Shown: positions 34,257 to 43,466, counted from the first letter of the stretch. The stretch is DNA of 51,050 nucleotides from Candidatus Gastranaerophilales bacterium (GCA_944323875.1 CALUUH010000013.1:1-51050), one strand, 5' to 3'. Translations and numbers: made by a program. The notes: generated by a model not told the origin, from the letters alone.

Positions 34257-34272
34257 CGCAAGGTGGACAATA

Positions 34273-35202
34273 ATGATTCTTTTCAGAAATAAACGGGCTT
34301 TTACTCTATCTGAAGTGTTAATTACACTTGCAATAATTGGTATGGTTGCAGCTCTTACTTTGCCAAATTTAATAGAGAAAAATAATGAAAAAAGTTGGGC
34401 GGTTTCAGCGCAGCAATTTCAAAACAGACTTACTGTAGCATTTAAAAGTATGCTTGCAAACGGTGAATTAAATAGTTATTCTGATACATACGATTTCATA
34501 AATAAGGGATTAAACAAGTATATAAATATTACGAAAATTTGTACTCATGAAAATTTGGAAGAATGTTTTTCCGAAAGCATTATAAACTCTGAAGATAATA
34601 CAAAAATTACACTGGAGGATCTTTCAAATTCAACTAAATTAGGTCATAAAGACTGGGATACAGAAACAGTGGGGGTAATGTTTAACAACGGAATAACTGC
34701 CATTGTCGCGTATAATCCTAATAATGAGTATTATCAGGATTATATAGGTGAATTTAGTTTAGAAAATGTGTTTGCAGCAGTATATGATGTAAATGGATAT
34801 CAAAAACCCAATACATTACTAAAAGATATAAGATTGATGAATGCTGCTTTCAATACAAAACCTGAAGAAAAGAAAATTACCTGTGATGATGTTCTTAATA
34901 ACGGGTGGTCAGTAGGCTGTATAGAATTAAGTAACGGTATGATATTTTTTATGCCAGAAACAATGCGTGAAGGAACATTTAATCAGTGTAAAAGTACGTG
35001 CGAAAGTTTTGGTGTACGTATGCAAACAGCAAGTGATATGCAAGCGCGTTGTGCTGACGGACATGGTTTTCCATGGTGGTTCTGGGTAGATGACGGAAAT
35101 GCCGATTCGCAGGCAACAGCCGTTTATGGGTCTGATTGCGGCCAAACTCGACGTTTTGACAGTAATAGATCTGATTTTTCTTGTGACTGTTATGCAAATT
35201 AG
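34273..35202 (+). CDS. Pseudopilin with cysteine- and tryptophan-rich C-terminus
   Basis: A 309-residue secreted protein with a prepilin leader RA-FTLSEVLITLAIIGMVAAL (mature Glu5 present; Ala rather than Gly before the cleavage site). The globular part is larger than in the other pseudopilin and ends in a cysteine-rich region (about residues 200-309) with CKSTCESFG, GHGFPWWFWVDD and SDFSCDCYAN, probably disulfide-bonded. AAGGTGG lies 7 nt before the ATG. Its upstream region holds the paired palindromes, so it may be regulated by an XRE repressor. It may be a minor pilin or adhesive tip-like subunit; that is inference. Confidence 0.8.
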   Translation: MILFRNKRAFTLSEVLITLAIIGMVAALTLPNLIEKNNEKSWAVSAQQFQNRLTVAFKSMLANGELNSYSDTYDFINKGLNKYINITKICTHENLEECFSESIINSEDNTKITLEDLSNSTKLGHKDWDTETVGVMFNNGITAIVAYNPNNEYYQDYIGEFSLENVFAAVYDVNGYQKPNTLLKDIRLMNAAFNTKPEEKKITCDDVLNNGWSVGCIELSNGMIFFMPETMREGTFNQCKSTCESFGVRMQTASDMQARCADGHGFPWWFWVDDGNADSQATAVYGSDCGQTRRFDSNRSDFSCDCYAN

Positions 35203-35306
35203 ACAGTATTATTCTAAGATAAGTTGTTAACGAATAATAGATTAAATGCAATAATGATACTTTTTAATTATATGTTAATAATTTATCAGGAAGGCTTAGG
35301 TTTATG

Positions 35307-35858
35307 CTATCTTTTAGCTTCATAATCAATAAAAACGAAATCTATTCTGTTATCCATGTTTCCGTTCTCTGAAACATTATCTTTGAATGGCATGAATTCC
35401 CCGAAACCAAACCCGAAAACTTTATCCGGAGAAATATTACCGCAACGGATAAAGTACATGACTATATTTGATGAACGCGCAATGGTCAGTTCCCAATTTG
35501 ACTGGTATTCACTATCTCCAACCCCGTCTTTGTCACTATGATCTTCTATAATACAGTATGTATCAAGCGTTTGAAAAACTGAAATAATTGCATCAAGTAT
35601 AGGCAGCGAATTTTGTTTAATTTTTATTGCTCCGCGGTCAAAAAATAACTGTTCATCTATGCTTACGATAAGCCCGCGCGGTACTTTTGTATAAATTACA
35701 CGGCCTTCCTCAAGCGGTAGTGCCGCCTTGAAAAGAGCCTCCATCCTGTCTGCTTCGGGTTTATTGACGGTAATCATGGCAAGCTTGCCGTCGTCCACGC
35801 CGCTGCAAAATACTACCATAAGAATTAAAATCGATATTTTGATAAAATTATATCGCAT
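35307..35858 (-). CDS. OmpA/MotB-domain envelope protein
   Basis: A 183-residue protein with an N-terminal export signal (FIKISILILMVVFCSG); a lipobox ending VVFC is poor, so lipoprotein status is uncertain. Residues 60-183 resemble the OmpA-like peptidoglycan-binding domain: LFFDRGAIKIKQNSLPILDAI, IIEDHSDKDGVG, NWELTIARSSNIVMYFI, and GFGFGEFMPF ending in NRIDFVFI. Known proteins of this type attach the outer membrane or a motor to peptidoglycan. No good ribosome-binding site is seen; an imperfect palindrome (ATAGC/GCTAT) lies immediately upstream of the start. Confidence 0.8.
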   Translation of the reverse strand: MRYNFIKISILILMVVFCSGVDDGKLAMITVNKPEADRMEALFKAALPLEEGRVIYTKVPRGLIVSIDEQLFFDRGAIKIKQNSLPILDAIISVFQTLDTYCIIEDHSDKDGVGDSEYQSNWELTIARSSNIVMYFIRCGNISPDKVFGFGFGEFMPFKDNVSENGNMDNRIDFVFIDYEAKR

Positions 35859-35947
35859 AGCATCGCTATTATTAACCGGATTATCAATTTTAACTATTCT
35901 CTTATAGTCGATAGTTATTTTTTTATCTTTTGCAAGTTTCCATTTTT

Positions 35948-35975
35948 AAAGCGGCCCGAAACAACAAGCCGCTTT
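35948..35975. terminator. Terminator downstream of the metal-efflux gene
   Basis: AAAGCGGC and GCCGCTTT form an 8-bp stem around a 12-nt loop. A T-rich run is on the plus side and only three Ts are on the minus side, so it works best for plus-strand transcription and less well for the minus-strand efflux gene that ends at 35984. Confidence 0.6.
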
Positions 35976-35983
35976 ATTATTTT

Positions 35984-36664
35984 TTATGACTTCATGTCAA
36001 CGAGGATTTTTACTGTGTTTTTCAAAAGTCCTGAGGCCCATCGTAAAATCAAAATACCTCCGAGTATGCCGATTAGAGAATCCAGATATACGACATGGAA
36101 ATATTTTCCGACAACCAGTGCACCTATTGCAAGGATTGAGGTCAGTGCATCGGCCAGAATGTGATAGTATGCCGCTTTGAAATTGTAATCTTCGCTGTGC
36201 GCGTCAACCTTTTCTTCATTATGGTGATGATGTGCCTCATGCCGGCCTTCCATAATAAATATACAAACTGCATTGACAACAAGCCCGATAATTGCAACCA
36301 GAATTGCTTCGTTGAATTTGATATCAAGCGGGTTTATAAACCTCTGAAAAGCTTCTATGATAATCCATATACCGGTTAAACCCAAAAACAGTGAACTTGT
36401 ATAGGCTGTCAGAGTCCCTATTTTTTCTGTTCCGTTGATAAAAAGATCAGAGCCGGCAAGCTTTCTGGTCAGAACATAGGCCGCGTATGTAAGCCCTAAT
36501 GCGAGCGCATGTGTCCCCATGTGGTATCCGTCTGCAAGAAGCGCCATTGAGTTGGTAAAATAACCGTATGCAATTTCTGCAAACATGGCAACTACAGTAA
36601 AAATAATTACTGTCAGTGTACGTTTTTCGTTTTCGCTTGAAACTTCGTGATGATGTTCACACAT
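35984..36664 (-). CDS. dmeF: Cation diffusion facilitator efflux protein, DmeF-like, lacking the C-terminal domain
   Basis: A 226-residue inner-membrane transporter with six helices. The helix-2 motif LLADGYHMGTHALALGLTYA matches the DmeF (Co/Ni/Zn) type, the helix-5 motif is YYHILADALTS (HxxxD), and a His-rich loop (about 143-160, with HEAHHHH) lies between helices 4 and 5. It exports divalent metal in exchange for protons. It ends soon after helix 6, without the roughly 80-residue cytoplasmic metal-sensing domain of most CDF proteins. ATG 36664 has GAGGAG 6 nt upstream within the marR end; the frame to 36679 is marR in another frame. It is co-transcribed with marR. Confidence 0.85.
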   Translation of the reverse strand: MCEHHHEVSSENEKRTLTVIIFTVVAMFAEIAYGYFTNSMALLADGYHMGTHALALGLTYAAYVLTRKLAGSDLFINGTEKIGTLTAYTSSLFLGLTGIWIIIEAFQRFINPLDIKFNEAILVAIIGLVVNAVCIFIMEGRHEAHHHHNEEKVDAHSEDYNFKAAYYHILADALTSILAIGALVVGKYFHVVYLDSLIGILGGILILRWASGLLKNTVKILVDMKS

Positions 36665-36665
36665 A

Positions 36666-37133
36666 CTATATCTCCTCATTTATATCTTTTAGCCGTTGTT
36701 TAAGATGATTATTGTATTTTTCCAAAATATTTATGGCTGAATGCAGTTCTGTCTCTGTAAAGTTGTCAAAGAATGAACTTTCTTTTAAACACCAATCATT
36801 ATGGATTTTTTCGTGGGCAAGAAAAACTTCCTGACCTTTTGGCGTAAGCCTGTAATATATTTCTTTTTTGTTATTTTCAGCGGAATAGGTTTCGATTGTC
36901 CCTTTTTTGATTAATTTTTTAATCATTTTACTTATTCCGCCTTTTGTAATATCCATTTTTTGAGCCAGCTTTGTAACGTTAGGCAGCTCTGTCCGCCCAA
37001 TGTGGTCAAGACAATGCATTTCGCTTACTGTAAAATCGTCAAGCACGCCGGCGGTTCGAATTTTATATTCTCTTTCTAAGACTCTTTCGTTTTCGCATAA
37101 CTCAATAAGTAAATCGTACAATTTATTATTCAT
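36666..37133 (-). CDS. MarR-family regulator, possibly zinc-sensing (AdcR/ZitR-like)
   Basis: A 155-residue winged-helix regulator: VSEMHCLDHIG, TKLAQKMDITKGGISKMIKKLIKKG (recognition helix) and the wing IETYSAENNKKEIYYRLTPKG. Possible metal ligands resembling AdcR/ZitR: Glu-x-His in SEMH and the HEKIH (HxxxH) in the C-terminal helix. ATG 37133 has AAGGA 6 nt upstream. It is the first gene of an operon with the CDF exporter. Two related operator-like sites flank its promoter, so autoregulation is likely. The AdcR/ZitR link is inference; those proteins normally repress uptake, not efflux. Confidence 0.85.
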   Translation of the reverse strand: MNNKLYDLLIELCENERVLEREYKIRTAGVLDDFTVSEMHCLDHIGRTELPNVTKLAQKMDITKGGISKMIKKLIKKGTIETYSAENNKKEIYYRLTPKGQEVFLAHEKIHNDWCLKESSFFDNFTETELHSAINILEKYNNHLKQRLKDINEEI

Positions 37134-37148
37134 AACCAATCCTTTTTT

Positions 37149-37162
37149 GTTTACCTGTCAAC
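37149..37162 (-). promoter_or_regulatory. MarR operator-like site, proximal
   Basis: Read on the minus strand: GTTGACAGGTAAAC, an imperfect palindrome (GTTGAC/GTAAAC around AG). On the plus strand its core TTTACCTGTCAA matches 9 of 12 positions of the TTAACYRGTTAA box of AdcR/ZitR, as I remember that consensus. It lies in the leader, just upstream of the ribosome-binding site. Confidence 0.55.
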
Positions 37163-37184
37163 AATATCATTATTACTCATTTTT

Positions 37185-37198
37185 GTTTCCTTGTCAAC
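37185..37198 (-). promoter_or_regulatory. MarR operator-like site, distal, overlapping the -35 box
   Basis: GTTGACAAGGAAAC on the minus strand, 36 bp from the proximal copy. It contains a consensus TTGACA -35 box. TAATAA or AATAAT 16-17 nt downstream supplies the -10 box. A repressor bound here would block the polymerase. Confidence 0.55.
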
Positions 37199-37315
37199 TA
37201 TTTTTGAATAAATTGTGTCGTTTCTTAACAATAAATTTTATCCCAAATCCGCCGGTTTACTTATTTTAAAAGCTTTGAGGGCAAAATATAATTATTAAAA
37301 AATAATAAATTTTTC

Positions 37316-37343
37316 TTGTTAATTTTTTTTGATAACTTATAAT
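37316..37343 (+). promoter_or_regulatory. Promoter of grpE-dnaJ
   Basis: TTGTTA at 37316-37321, 16 nt, then TATAAT at 37338-37343. The leader is about 27 nt. No CIRCE inverted repeat (the HrcA operator) is visible upstream. Confidence 0.6.
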
Positions 37344-37376
37344 ATAATTACTAATAGTATAGTGTGAGGCAGAGAT

Positions 37377-37955
37377 ATGAGTAAACATCATAATAATCCG
37401 TTTAAAAACACAACATCCGAAGATTTTGATAAGATCAAAAATGAACAGCAGCCAGAAGAGCAGGACGCTGAAAATACGGATGCTGTTGAAAAAAACAACG
37501 ACAAGACCAATGAACTTCAGGAAAAATATGATGCCCTGAACCAACAATATATAAGACTTGCGGCAGATTTTGACAATTACCGCAAAAGACAGGAACAAGA
37601 ACGCGAAAATTTGTTAAAATTCGGTACTGAAAACGCACTGAAAAAACTTATTGAAGTTCTTGACAATTTTGAACGCGGCAAAAAAGCACTGGAAAATGTT
37701 GAGGACTGTCAAAAGGTAAAAGACAGTTTTGATCTTGTTCACAAACAGACAATTGAAACATTAACAAAGCTCGGGCTTGAGCTTATTGAAACAGAAGGTC
37801 AGGCTTTTGACCCGAACTTCCATGACGCAGTTATGAGGACACCTACAAATGAGTATCCGGAACATACAATAATCAATGAACTGCAAAAGGGATACAAAAT
37901 GGGTGACAAAGTTTTGCGTCCTGCACTTGTTAATGTTGCAACAGAAGCTAATTAA
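37377..37955 (+). CDS. grpE: Nucleotide exchange factor GrpE
   Basis: A 192-residue co-chaperone that releases ADP from DnaK. The N-terminal 40 residues are acidic and disordered; a long coiled coil follows (about 42-90, with [20 protein letters not shown]), then the beta-domain with [22 protein letters not shown] and [21 protein letters not shown] lies 8 nt before the ATG. dnaJ follows 35 nt later; dnaK is not between them or elsewhere in the window. Confidence 0.95.
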   Translation: MSKHHNNPFKNTTSEDFDKIKNEQQPEEQDAENTDAVEKNNDKTNELQEKYDALNQQYIRLAADFDNYRKRQEQERENLLKFGTENALKKLIEVLDNFERGKKALENVEDCQKVKDSFDLVHKQTIETLTKLGLELIETEGQAFDPNFHDAVMRTPTNEYPEHTIINELQKGYKMGDKVLRPALVNVATEAN

Positions 37956-37990
37956 GGGATTTACACCAGACAATCAGAGAAAAAGGAAAT

Positions 37991-39124
37991 ATGGCAGATT
38001 ACTATGAAATACTGGAAGTATCAAGAAATGCTTCTAAAGACGAAATAAAATCGGCTTTTAGAAAAAAAGCCCGTACATTACACCCCGATGTAAACAAAGC
38101 GCCTGATGCAGAGGAAAAATTTAAGGAACTCGGCAAGGCGTACGAAACATTAATGGATGACAACAAGCGCGCAACTTATGACCGCTATGGTGAGGACGGA
38201 TTAAAAAATGCCGGATTTGATACAGGCGGCCCGTTTGCCGGCGGTTTTGGCGACTTGAATGATATATTTAACTCTTTCTTCGGCGGCTTTGGCGGATTTG
38301 GTTTTGGCGGCGGATATCAAGACCTGAATGCTCCTGTGCGCGGAGAAGATTTAAGACTTGATATTCAGTTGGAATTTGAAGAAGCTGTTTTTGGCGCAGA
38401 AAAAGAAATAAAATTTGACCACCTTGAAACCTGTCCGGAATGTAACGGAACAGGGGCGGAAAAAGGGTCTAAGCCGGTAGTATGTCCGACATGTCACGGT
38501 ACAGGCCAGGTTCAGCAGGTAATGAGAACACCGCTCGGTTCTTTCTCTCAAATTAGTGTATGCCCTGACTGTCACGGCACAGGACAAAAGATTAGTAATC
38601 CGTGCAAAAACTGTAACGGACACGGAAAAATAGAAAAAGAAAAGAAACTTACCATAAAAATTCCGGCCGGCGTGGATAATCTTTCCAAAATAAGAGTGTC
38701 ACGCGAGGGGGATGCAGGTTCAAACGGCGGCCCGAACGGCGATTTATTTGTCGTAATCCATGTAAAACCGTCTGAATATTTTCAGCGTGACGGCGCTGAT
38801 GTCTATACAAAATTGGAAATTTCTCCGGCGCAGGCTGTGCTTGGCGATGAAATAACTGTCAAAACGCTTGATGGTGAACAAAAAATCCAAATACATGCCG
38901 GTATTCAAAACGGTAATACCATAAAAATTAAATCAGCAGGTATTCCGATTTTGTCACGACCTTCACAGCGAGGCGACCATATAATTGTAGTTTCCGTTAA
39001 AATCCCGACGCGCCTGAGTGATGAAGAAAAAGCTTTGTATAAAAAGTTATACGAACTCAATTCCGGCAAAAAATCTCCGGATTCATTGATAGATAAAGTA
39101 AAGGGAGTATTTAACAATGCGTAA
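37991..39124 (+). CDS. dnaJ: Chaperone protein DnaJ
   Basis: A 377-residue type I J-protein. The J-domain (residues 3-68) has HPDVNK; a Gly/Phe-rich linker follows (about 75-115). The zinc domain has all four repeats ([32 protein letters not shown]). The C-terminal substrate-binding domains end in a short dimerisation tail. It delivers unfolded proteins to DnaK and stimulates its ATPase. AAAAGGA precedes the ATG. Its stop codon overlaps the next gene by 8 nt. Confidence 0.96.
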   Translation: MADYYEILEVSRNASKDEIKSAFRKKARTLHPDVNKAPDAEEKFKELGKAYETLMDDNKRATYDRYGEDGLKNAGFDTGGPFAGGFGDLNDIFNSFFGGFGGFGFGGGYQDLNAPVRGEDLRLDIQLEFEEAVFGAEKEIKFDHLETCPECNGTGAEKGSKPVVCPTCHGTGQVQQVMRTPLGSFSQISVCPDCHGTGQKISNPCKNCNGHGKIEKEKKLTIKIPAGVDNLSKIRVSREGDAGSNGGPNGDLFVVIHVKPSEYFQRDGADVYTKLEISPAQAVLGDEITVKTLDGEQKIQIHAGIQNGNTIKIKSAGIPILSRPSQRGDHIIVVSVKIPTRLSDEEKALYKKLYELNSGKKSPDSLIDKVKGVFNNA

Positions 39125-40538
39125 AATCCTGATCGTACTGTTGTTGATGTTAAGTTGTGCCACTGCGAGTTTTGCGGCCAAAATTCCTGACAATGTCAAA
39201 AGTTTTGTTGATACAACTTTTCCGAAAACAACATACAGATTTGACGGGTTAATTATGCTGCCGGACAATACGGTTTATCTTCCTCTTTTTCCTTCAAACT
39301 TCTATGACGACAATGAGTTGACTATCAAATACACAATACCTGAAAACAAAAAGATGTCTGACAAACCGGATGCAGTGGTATTCAGCAACAATTTTGTCAT
39401 ACTCAAAATGTTAAAAAACAAAGAAGGAAAGAACACGGTATTAAACATTCCGACACCTCCTTACGAACTTCGTTCAGGTCTTTTGCCGCAGGATTTACTG
39501 GTGCCGCAAGGGCTGGTTATACCGGAAAATCTTAAAGGCATAATGGGTAATCTGGTAATCGGCACAACTCCGAATTTAAAAGTCGAAGTTATGAAGCCGA
39601 AAAATACTGTTGACAGCGTTTCCGGTGTTGTTATTCCTGAATTAAAAGATAAAACTTTTTATATATCTTCCCCTTATTCCAAAAACATTCAGGTACTGAC
39701 TCAAGGCCATAAAACACCTGATTTTGCACTTGAGCAGGAAAATACACCTATTTCTATCGCGACTTACAATGATGAATTTTTACTGGTAACTTCCTATGAT
39801 AAAAAAACTCTTGATGTTATATCACTGGCGGATGATGCGGTGATTAGACAGATTGTATTCCAGTATCAGCCGGATGAAATTCTGGTCGATAATCCGAGAA
39901 AAGTTGCTTATGTGTCAAGTGGTGAAGCCGCAAGTATTTTTGTGGTTAACCTTGAGAATATGACTTTATCAAAACAGATTAAAATAAACGGAATGTGTGA
40001 AAAAATGTTCCTGAGTGAGGACGGGACTAAACTGCTGTATAACGACAAAAATACCCGCGAAATTTGGGCTATTGAACTTGATAACAAGTATTTGCTCAAA
40101 GATATAGGACGCTTCCCTAATGTTTCCAAAATCGTTTATGCAGGAAACAAGGTTTATGTTACAAGCAGAACGAAAAATCACCTTGCAATAATAGATTATG
40201 ATACAGTGAATTTGATTACGGAACTGGAAGTTTGTACAAAACCGATTGATATGCTGACTTATAAAAACAAGGTTTTTGTTTTGAGTGCAGGTGATAATGC
40301 AATTCAAATTGTAGATATCGCAACAGATAAAATAATCGATCAGATTGATCTGAAAACAAACGGCTTTTCAACAAGAATATACCGCATTGGCAATTCTAAC
40401 CTTGCGATTGTAACAGACTCTAAATCTTCAATATATTCAATAATAAATCTTGATACAAACGATATACTTGCGACTAATCCGCTTGATATTCCTGTAAGCA
40501 GTATTGCGGTATCAAATAAGGTGAAAAAGATTAAATAA
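39117..40538 (+). CDS. Exported beta-propeller protein (YVTN-like repeats)
   Basis: A 473-residue protein with signal peptide [21 protein letters not shown]. Residues 190-470 show repeated beta-propeller blades, such as [29 protein letters not shown] and [26 protein letters not shown]. The first 190 residues are a separate, unrecognised domain. It probably works in the periplasm or on the surface as a binding scaffold. It overlaps dnaJ by 8 nt, so it is translated from the grpE-dnaJ transcript, an unusual position for an exported protein. Confidence 0.75.
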   Translation: MRKILIVLLLMLSCATASFAAKIPDNVKSFVDTTFPKTTYRFDGLIMLPDNTVYLPLFPSNFYDDNELTIKYTIPENKKMSDKPDAVVFSNNFVILKMLKNKEGKNTVLNIPTPPYELRSGLLPQDLLVPQGLVIPENLKGIMGNLVIGTTPNLKVEVMKPKNTVDSVSGVVIPELKDKTFYISSPYSKNIQVLTQGHKTPDFALEQENTPISIATYNDEFLLVTSYDKKTLDVISLADDAVIRQIVFQYQPDEILVDNPRKVAYVSSGEAASIFVVNLENMTLSKQIKINGMCEKMFLSEDGTKLLYNDKNTREIWAIELDNKYLLKDIGRFPNVSKIVYAGNKVYVTSRTKNHLAIIDYDTVNLITELEVCTKPIDMLTYKNKVFVLSAGDNAIQIVDIATDKIIDQIDLKTNGFSTRIYRIGNSNLAIVTDSKSSIYSIINLDTNDILATNPLDIPVSSIAVSNKVKKIK

Positions 40539-40539
40539 A

Positions 40540-41109
40540 ATGATTACAAAATTTGACCAAACCACACAGAACATATTAACCGAACTTGAAAAAACGCAGC
40601 GTCAATTCTGGAATATAGCCAGAGTCAGTGCTGAATTTATGTATATTTTGATAAAAGAAGAAAACATAAAAAATGCCGTAGAAATCGGTACTTCTAACGG
40701 GTATTCCGGAATATGGCTCGGCAAAGCTTTAAAAGAAACCGGCGGACATTTAACAACAATTGAATACTGGGATAAACGGCTGAGTGTTGCAAGGGAAAAT
40801 TTTAAACAATGCGGACTGGAGGACGTAATAATTCCGCGTCAGGGCGATGCTTGCGAGATTTTGAACAGTTTTCCTGACGATTTTAAAATAGATTTTGCAT
40901 TTATTGACGCTAATAAACGCGAATATATCAAGTATTTTGATATCTTAGATCCGCATATCCGTGTCGGCGGCTATATAGCATGCGATAATGTACTTTCGCA
41001 TGAAGAAAAATGCCGTCCATATATTGAGGCAATCAATGCCAATCCGAATTATGAAAATGTTGTGCTTTCATTGCCGGCCGGCCTTTCGCTTGCCAGAAAA
41101 TTAAAATAA
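40540..41109 (+). CDS. O-methyltransferase (class I, SAM-dependent, family 3)
   Basis: A 189-residue enzyme of the catechol/caffeoyl-CoA O-methyltransferase type. The SAM-binding motif is VEIGTSNGYSGIWLG, the acidic loop LTTIEYWDKRL binds the ribose, and IDFAFIDANKREYIKYFD supplies the metal-binding Asp region; GGYIACDNVL continues the fold. The methyl acceptor is unknown. It starts 1 nt after the propeller gene stop and precedes nadK by 10 nt, so it is in the same operon. Confidence 0.85.
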   Translation: MITKFDQTTQNILTELEKTQRQFWNIARVSAEFMYILIKEENIKNAVEIGTSNGYSGIWLGKALKETGGHLTTIEYWDKRLSVARENFKQCGLEDVIIPRQGDACEILNSFPDDFKIDFAFIDANKREYIKYFDILDPHIRVGGYIACDNVLSHEEKCRPYIEAINANPNYENVVLSLPAGLSLARKLK

Positions 41110-41119
41110 AGGACATCCT

Positions 41120-41941
41120 ATGGAAATTAAGAAATATGCTATTTGTTACAATAAAGAAATATCCCATTCAACCGATGTCAAAAATGATTTGCTTGAAATA
41201 TTGCAAAAAAGAGGTTTGAATGCTGATGTTCTTGATATTGACAATCTTAAAACAGGTTATGAGTTCGTTTTTGTTATCGGCGGTGACGGCACAATTCTCA
41301 AGGCGGCACGTTTTTATGCAAAAAGCCAAACACCTGTTTTCGGCATAAACCTCGGACGGCTGGGATTTTTATCGCAATCATCTAAAGAAAATATTGAAAA
41401 ATCCGTGGATAAAATTCTAAAAAAAGAATTTTACACAGAAGATCGTATAATGCTGGAAAGCGGCAGTTATATAGCTTTGAATGACATTGTGATAAAAGGA
41501 GCTCTTGCAGGCCGCACATCAGCGTTTTCCCTGAAAATCAATGATAAGCCTCTATGCGACTACCTTGCCGACGGGATTATAATCGCAACACCGACAGGAT
41601 CAACAGCTTATGGACTTTCAGCGGGCGGCCCTGTTGTTTCACCGCATCTTAACGCCTTTGTAATTGTCCCTATTTGTCCGCACACCCTGACCGCGCGACC
41701 GCTTGTTATACCGGACAGTGAAAAAATTACGATTTGCGGAACTGATCCGAAAAGTAAATATTTGTTTTCCGCTGACGGGCAGGAATTCTCCGAATTTAAA
41801 ACCGAAATAGAGATTAAAAAATCAAAATACTCTGCAAAACTGGCGCTTCTCAATGACAGCGAATTTTATTCAATCCTTAAAAATAAGCTGCACTGGGGCA
41901 TTTCTCCGGCCTGTATAGAAAATTGCAGCAGTACAAAATAG
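41120..41941 (+). CDS. nadK: NAD kinase
   Basis: A 273-residue enzyme making NADP+ from NAD+ and ATP. The catalytic FVIGGDGTILKAARFY is followed by FGINLGRLGFLS, NDIVIKG and ADGIIIATPTGSTAYGLSAGGPVVSP, the family signatures. AAAGGACATCCT precedes the ATG. It is the last gene of the grpE operon. A weak hairpin (GCCGG/CCGGT, 41946-41962) may terminate it. Confidence 0.94.
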   Translation: MEIKKYAICYNKEISHSTDVKNDLLEILQKRGLNADVLDIDNLKTGYEFVFVIGGDGTILKAARFYAKSQTPVFGINLGRLGFLSQSSKENIEKSVDKILKKEFYTEDRIMLESGSYIALNDIVIKGALAGRTSAFSLKINDKPLCDYLADGIIIATPTGSTAYGLSAGGPVVSPHLNAFVIVPICPHTLTARPLVIPDSEKITICGTDPKSKYLFSADGQEFSEFKTEIEIKKSKYSAKLALLNDSEFYSILKNKLHWGISPACIENCSSTK

Positions 41942-42142
41942 TTTTGCCGGCGTTGTTTCCGGTATTTTATACTATAAGTGTATTTTCACCTATTGTTCTT
42001 AATTTTTGTTCATAATTACCGATAAATTATTGTACTTTTTTTCATTTTAAAATAGTATGTTATTATATTATTGGATTAGTTCACCTGACGAACAAACTAA
42101 AATGAACTTCAACAAACATACAACATAAAAGAGGTAACTATA
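41942..42142 (+). promoter_or_regulatory. Upstream region of ftsZ with inverted repeat
   Basis: An extended -10 TGT-TATTAT lies at 42058-42066 with a weak -35. At 42076-42100 there is a nested inverted repeat: TTAGTT/AACTAA outside and GTTC-N7-GAAC inside. It is in the leader just after the expected start, suitable for a repressor or as an mRNA hairpin. Nothing else stands out. Confidence 0.4.
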
Positions 42143-43318
42143 GTGGAAAATTTCGTATCAGATATCTTTGCGAAAAAAGATGAAACAACAGACACTCAAC
42201 CAAGAAGATCACCTATAAATCCTACAAAAATCAAAGTAGTCGGTGTCGGCGGCGGCGGGGGAAATGCTGTAAACCGTATGATTAAGGCCGGCTTGTCAGG
42301 TGTAGAATTCTGGTTAATGAATACAGATATGCAAGTTCTGGAATATGGTCAGACAAATAATAAAATTCAATTAGGAGCAAAATCAACAGCAGGTCTTGGT
42401 GCAGGCGGAGATCCGGCAGTTGGTGAAAAAGCAGCCGAAGAAGCGCAGCAAGAAATAACAGAAGCTCTTGACGGCGCTGATATGGTATTTATTACAGCAG
42501 GTATGGGCGGCGGAACAGGTACAGGTGCTGCTCCAATCGTTGCAAAAATAGCAAAAGAATTAGGCATATTAACAATCGGTGTTGTTACAAAACCTTTCTC
42601 CTGGGAAGGTAAGAAAAGACAAAATCAAGCTATTCAAGGTTTGGAAAAACTTAGAGAAGCTGTAGATGCCGTTATTGTTATACCGAACGATAAATTACTT
42701 CAAGTAGTTGACAGACAGGTTTCCTTGACAGAATCCTTTATCATTGTTGATGAAGTACTGTTAAGAGGTGTACAAGGTATTTCAGATATCATTACAGTAC
42801 CTGGTCTTATCAACGTAGACTTTGCCGATGTTAAAAACGTAATGCATGCTTCCGGTTCTGCATTAATGGGTATCGGACGCGGTCAAGGCGAAGGCCGGGC
42901 AGTTAAAGCCGCTGAAATAGCTATTAACTCTCAGTTACTTGAAACATCAATCAACGGTGCATCCGGTGTTATCGTTAACATCACAGGCGGCCCAGACATG
43001 ACACTTCACGAAATTACAGATGCAGCAAACATCATTCACAATTCAGTTCTTGATGATGCAACTGTTATTATCGGTACTGCTGTTAACGAAAATATTCAAG
43101 GTGAAATTCAGGTTACAGTTATTGCAACCGGTTTTGAATTGAAAAACCAGCCAGTTGAGCCGGAAAAACAAGAAGTTAAACAATTGAGTGCATCAGATTT
43201 CTTTGCAGGCGCTTTCAACAACAATTCAACACCTGCATCATCAGCACCAAGTGTTACTCCGACCAGAACAGTCCCTAGTTTCACTAATATTGAAATACCG
43301 GATTTTCTGAAGAAGTAA
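42143..43318 (+). CDS. ftsZ: Cell division protein FtsZ
   Basis: A 391-residue tubulin-like GTPase that forms the division ring. The GTP loop is [13 protein letters not shown] and the tubulin signature is [12 protein letters not shown]. The T7 catalytic loop is [11 protein letters not shown] and the C-terminal conserved peptide is IEIPDFLKK, after a short linker of about 60 residues. The start codon is GTG with AAGAGGT 8 nt upstream. It stands alone here, without ftsA or ftsQ, and with its own terminator. Confidence 0.97.
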   Translation: MENFVSDIFAKKDETTDTQPRRSPINPTKIKVVGVGGGGGNAVNRMIKAGLSGVEFWLMNTDMQVLEYGQTNNKIQLGAKSTAGLGAGGDPAVGEKAAEEAQQEITEALDGADMVFITAGMGGGTGTGAAPIVAKIAKELGILTIGVVTKPFSWEGKKRQNQAIQGLEKLREAVDAVIVIPNDKLLQVVDRQVSLTESFIIVDEVLLRGVQGISDIITVPGLINVDFADVKNVMHASGSALMGIGRGQGEGRAVKAAEIAINSQLLETSINGASGVIVNITGGPDMTLHEITDAANIIHNSVLDDATVIIGTAVNENIQGEIQVTVIATGFELKNQPVEPEKQEVKQLSASDFFAGAFNNNSTPASSAPSVTPTRTVPSFTNIEIPDFLKK

Positions 43319-43360
43319 ATAGTAACAAACCTAACAAACAGTTGGAAGTATAAAAAGATT

Positions 43361-43388
43361 AGGGAACGATTAATTCGTTCCCTTTTTT
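43361..43388 (+). terminator. Terminator of ftsZ
   Basis: AGGGAACGA (43361-43369) and TCGTTCCCT (43375-43383) form a 9-bp stem with a 5-nt loop, followed by a T run. Confidence 0.9.
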
Positions 43389-43408
43389 ATTCTATAAAAA
43401 AACTAAAT

Positions 43409-43444
43409 AAAAAAGTCGGATAGTTTTTTATTATCCGACTTTTT
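43409..43444. terminator. Bidirectional terminator, serving the aldolase gene
   Basis: GTCGGATA (43415-43422) and TATCCGAC (43432-43439) pair perfectly and are flanked by A5 and T5 tracts that extend the stem. It lies just after the stop of the minus-strand aldolase gene. Confidence 0.85.
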
Positions 43445-43466
43445 AAAGAACTCTAAAGTTTATAAC

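Noticed and set aside
36664-37200. Metal riboswitch (for example NiCo type) before the efflux operon
   Set aside because: The leader is short and AT-rich with no multi-helix structure; the palindromic operator-like sites explain regulation better.
37199-37376. HrcA/CIRCE control of grpE-dnaJ
   Set aside because: No TTAGCACTC-type inverted repeat is present before grpE, and hrcA is not adjacent.
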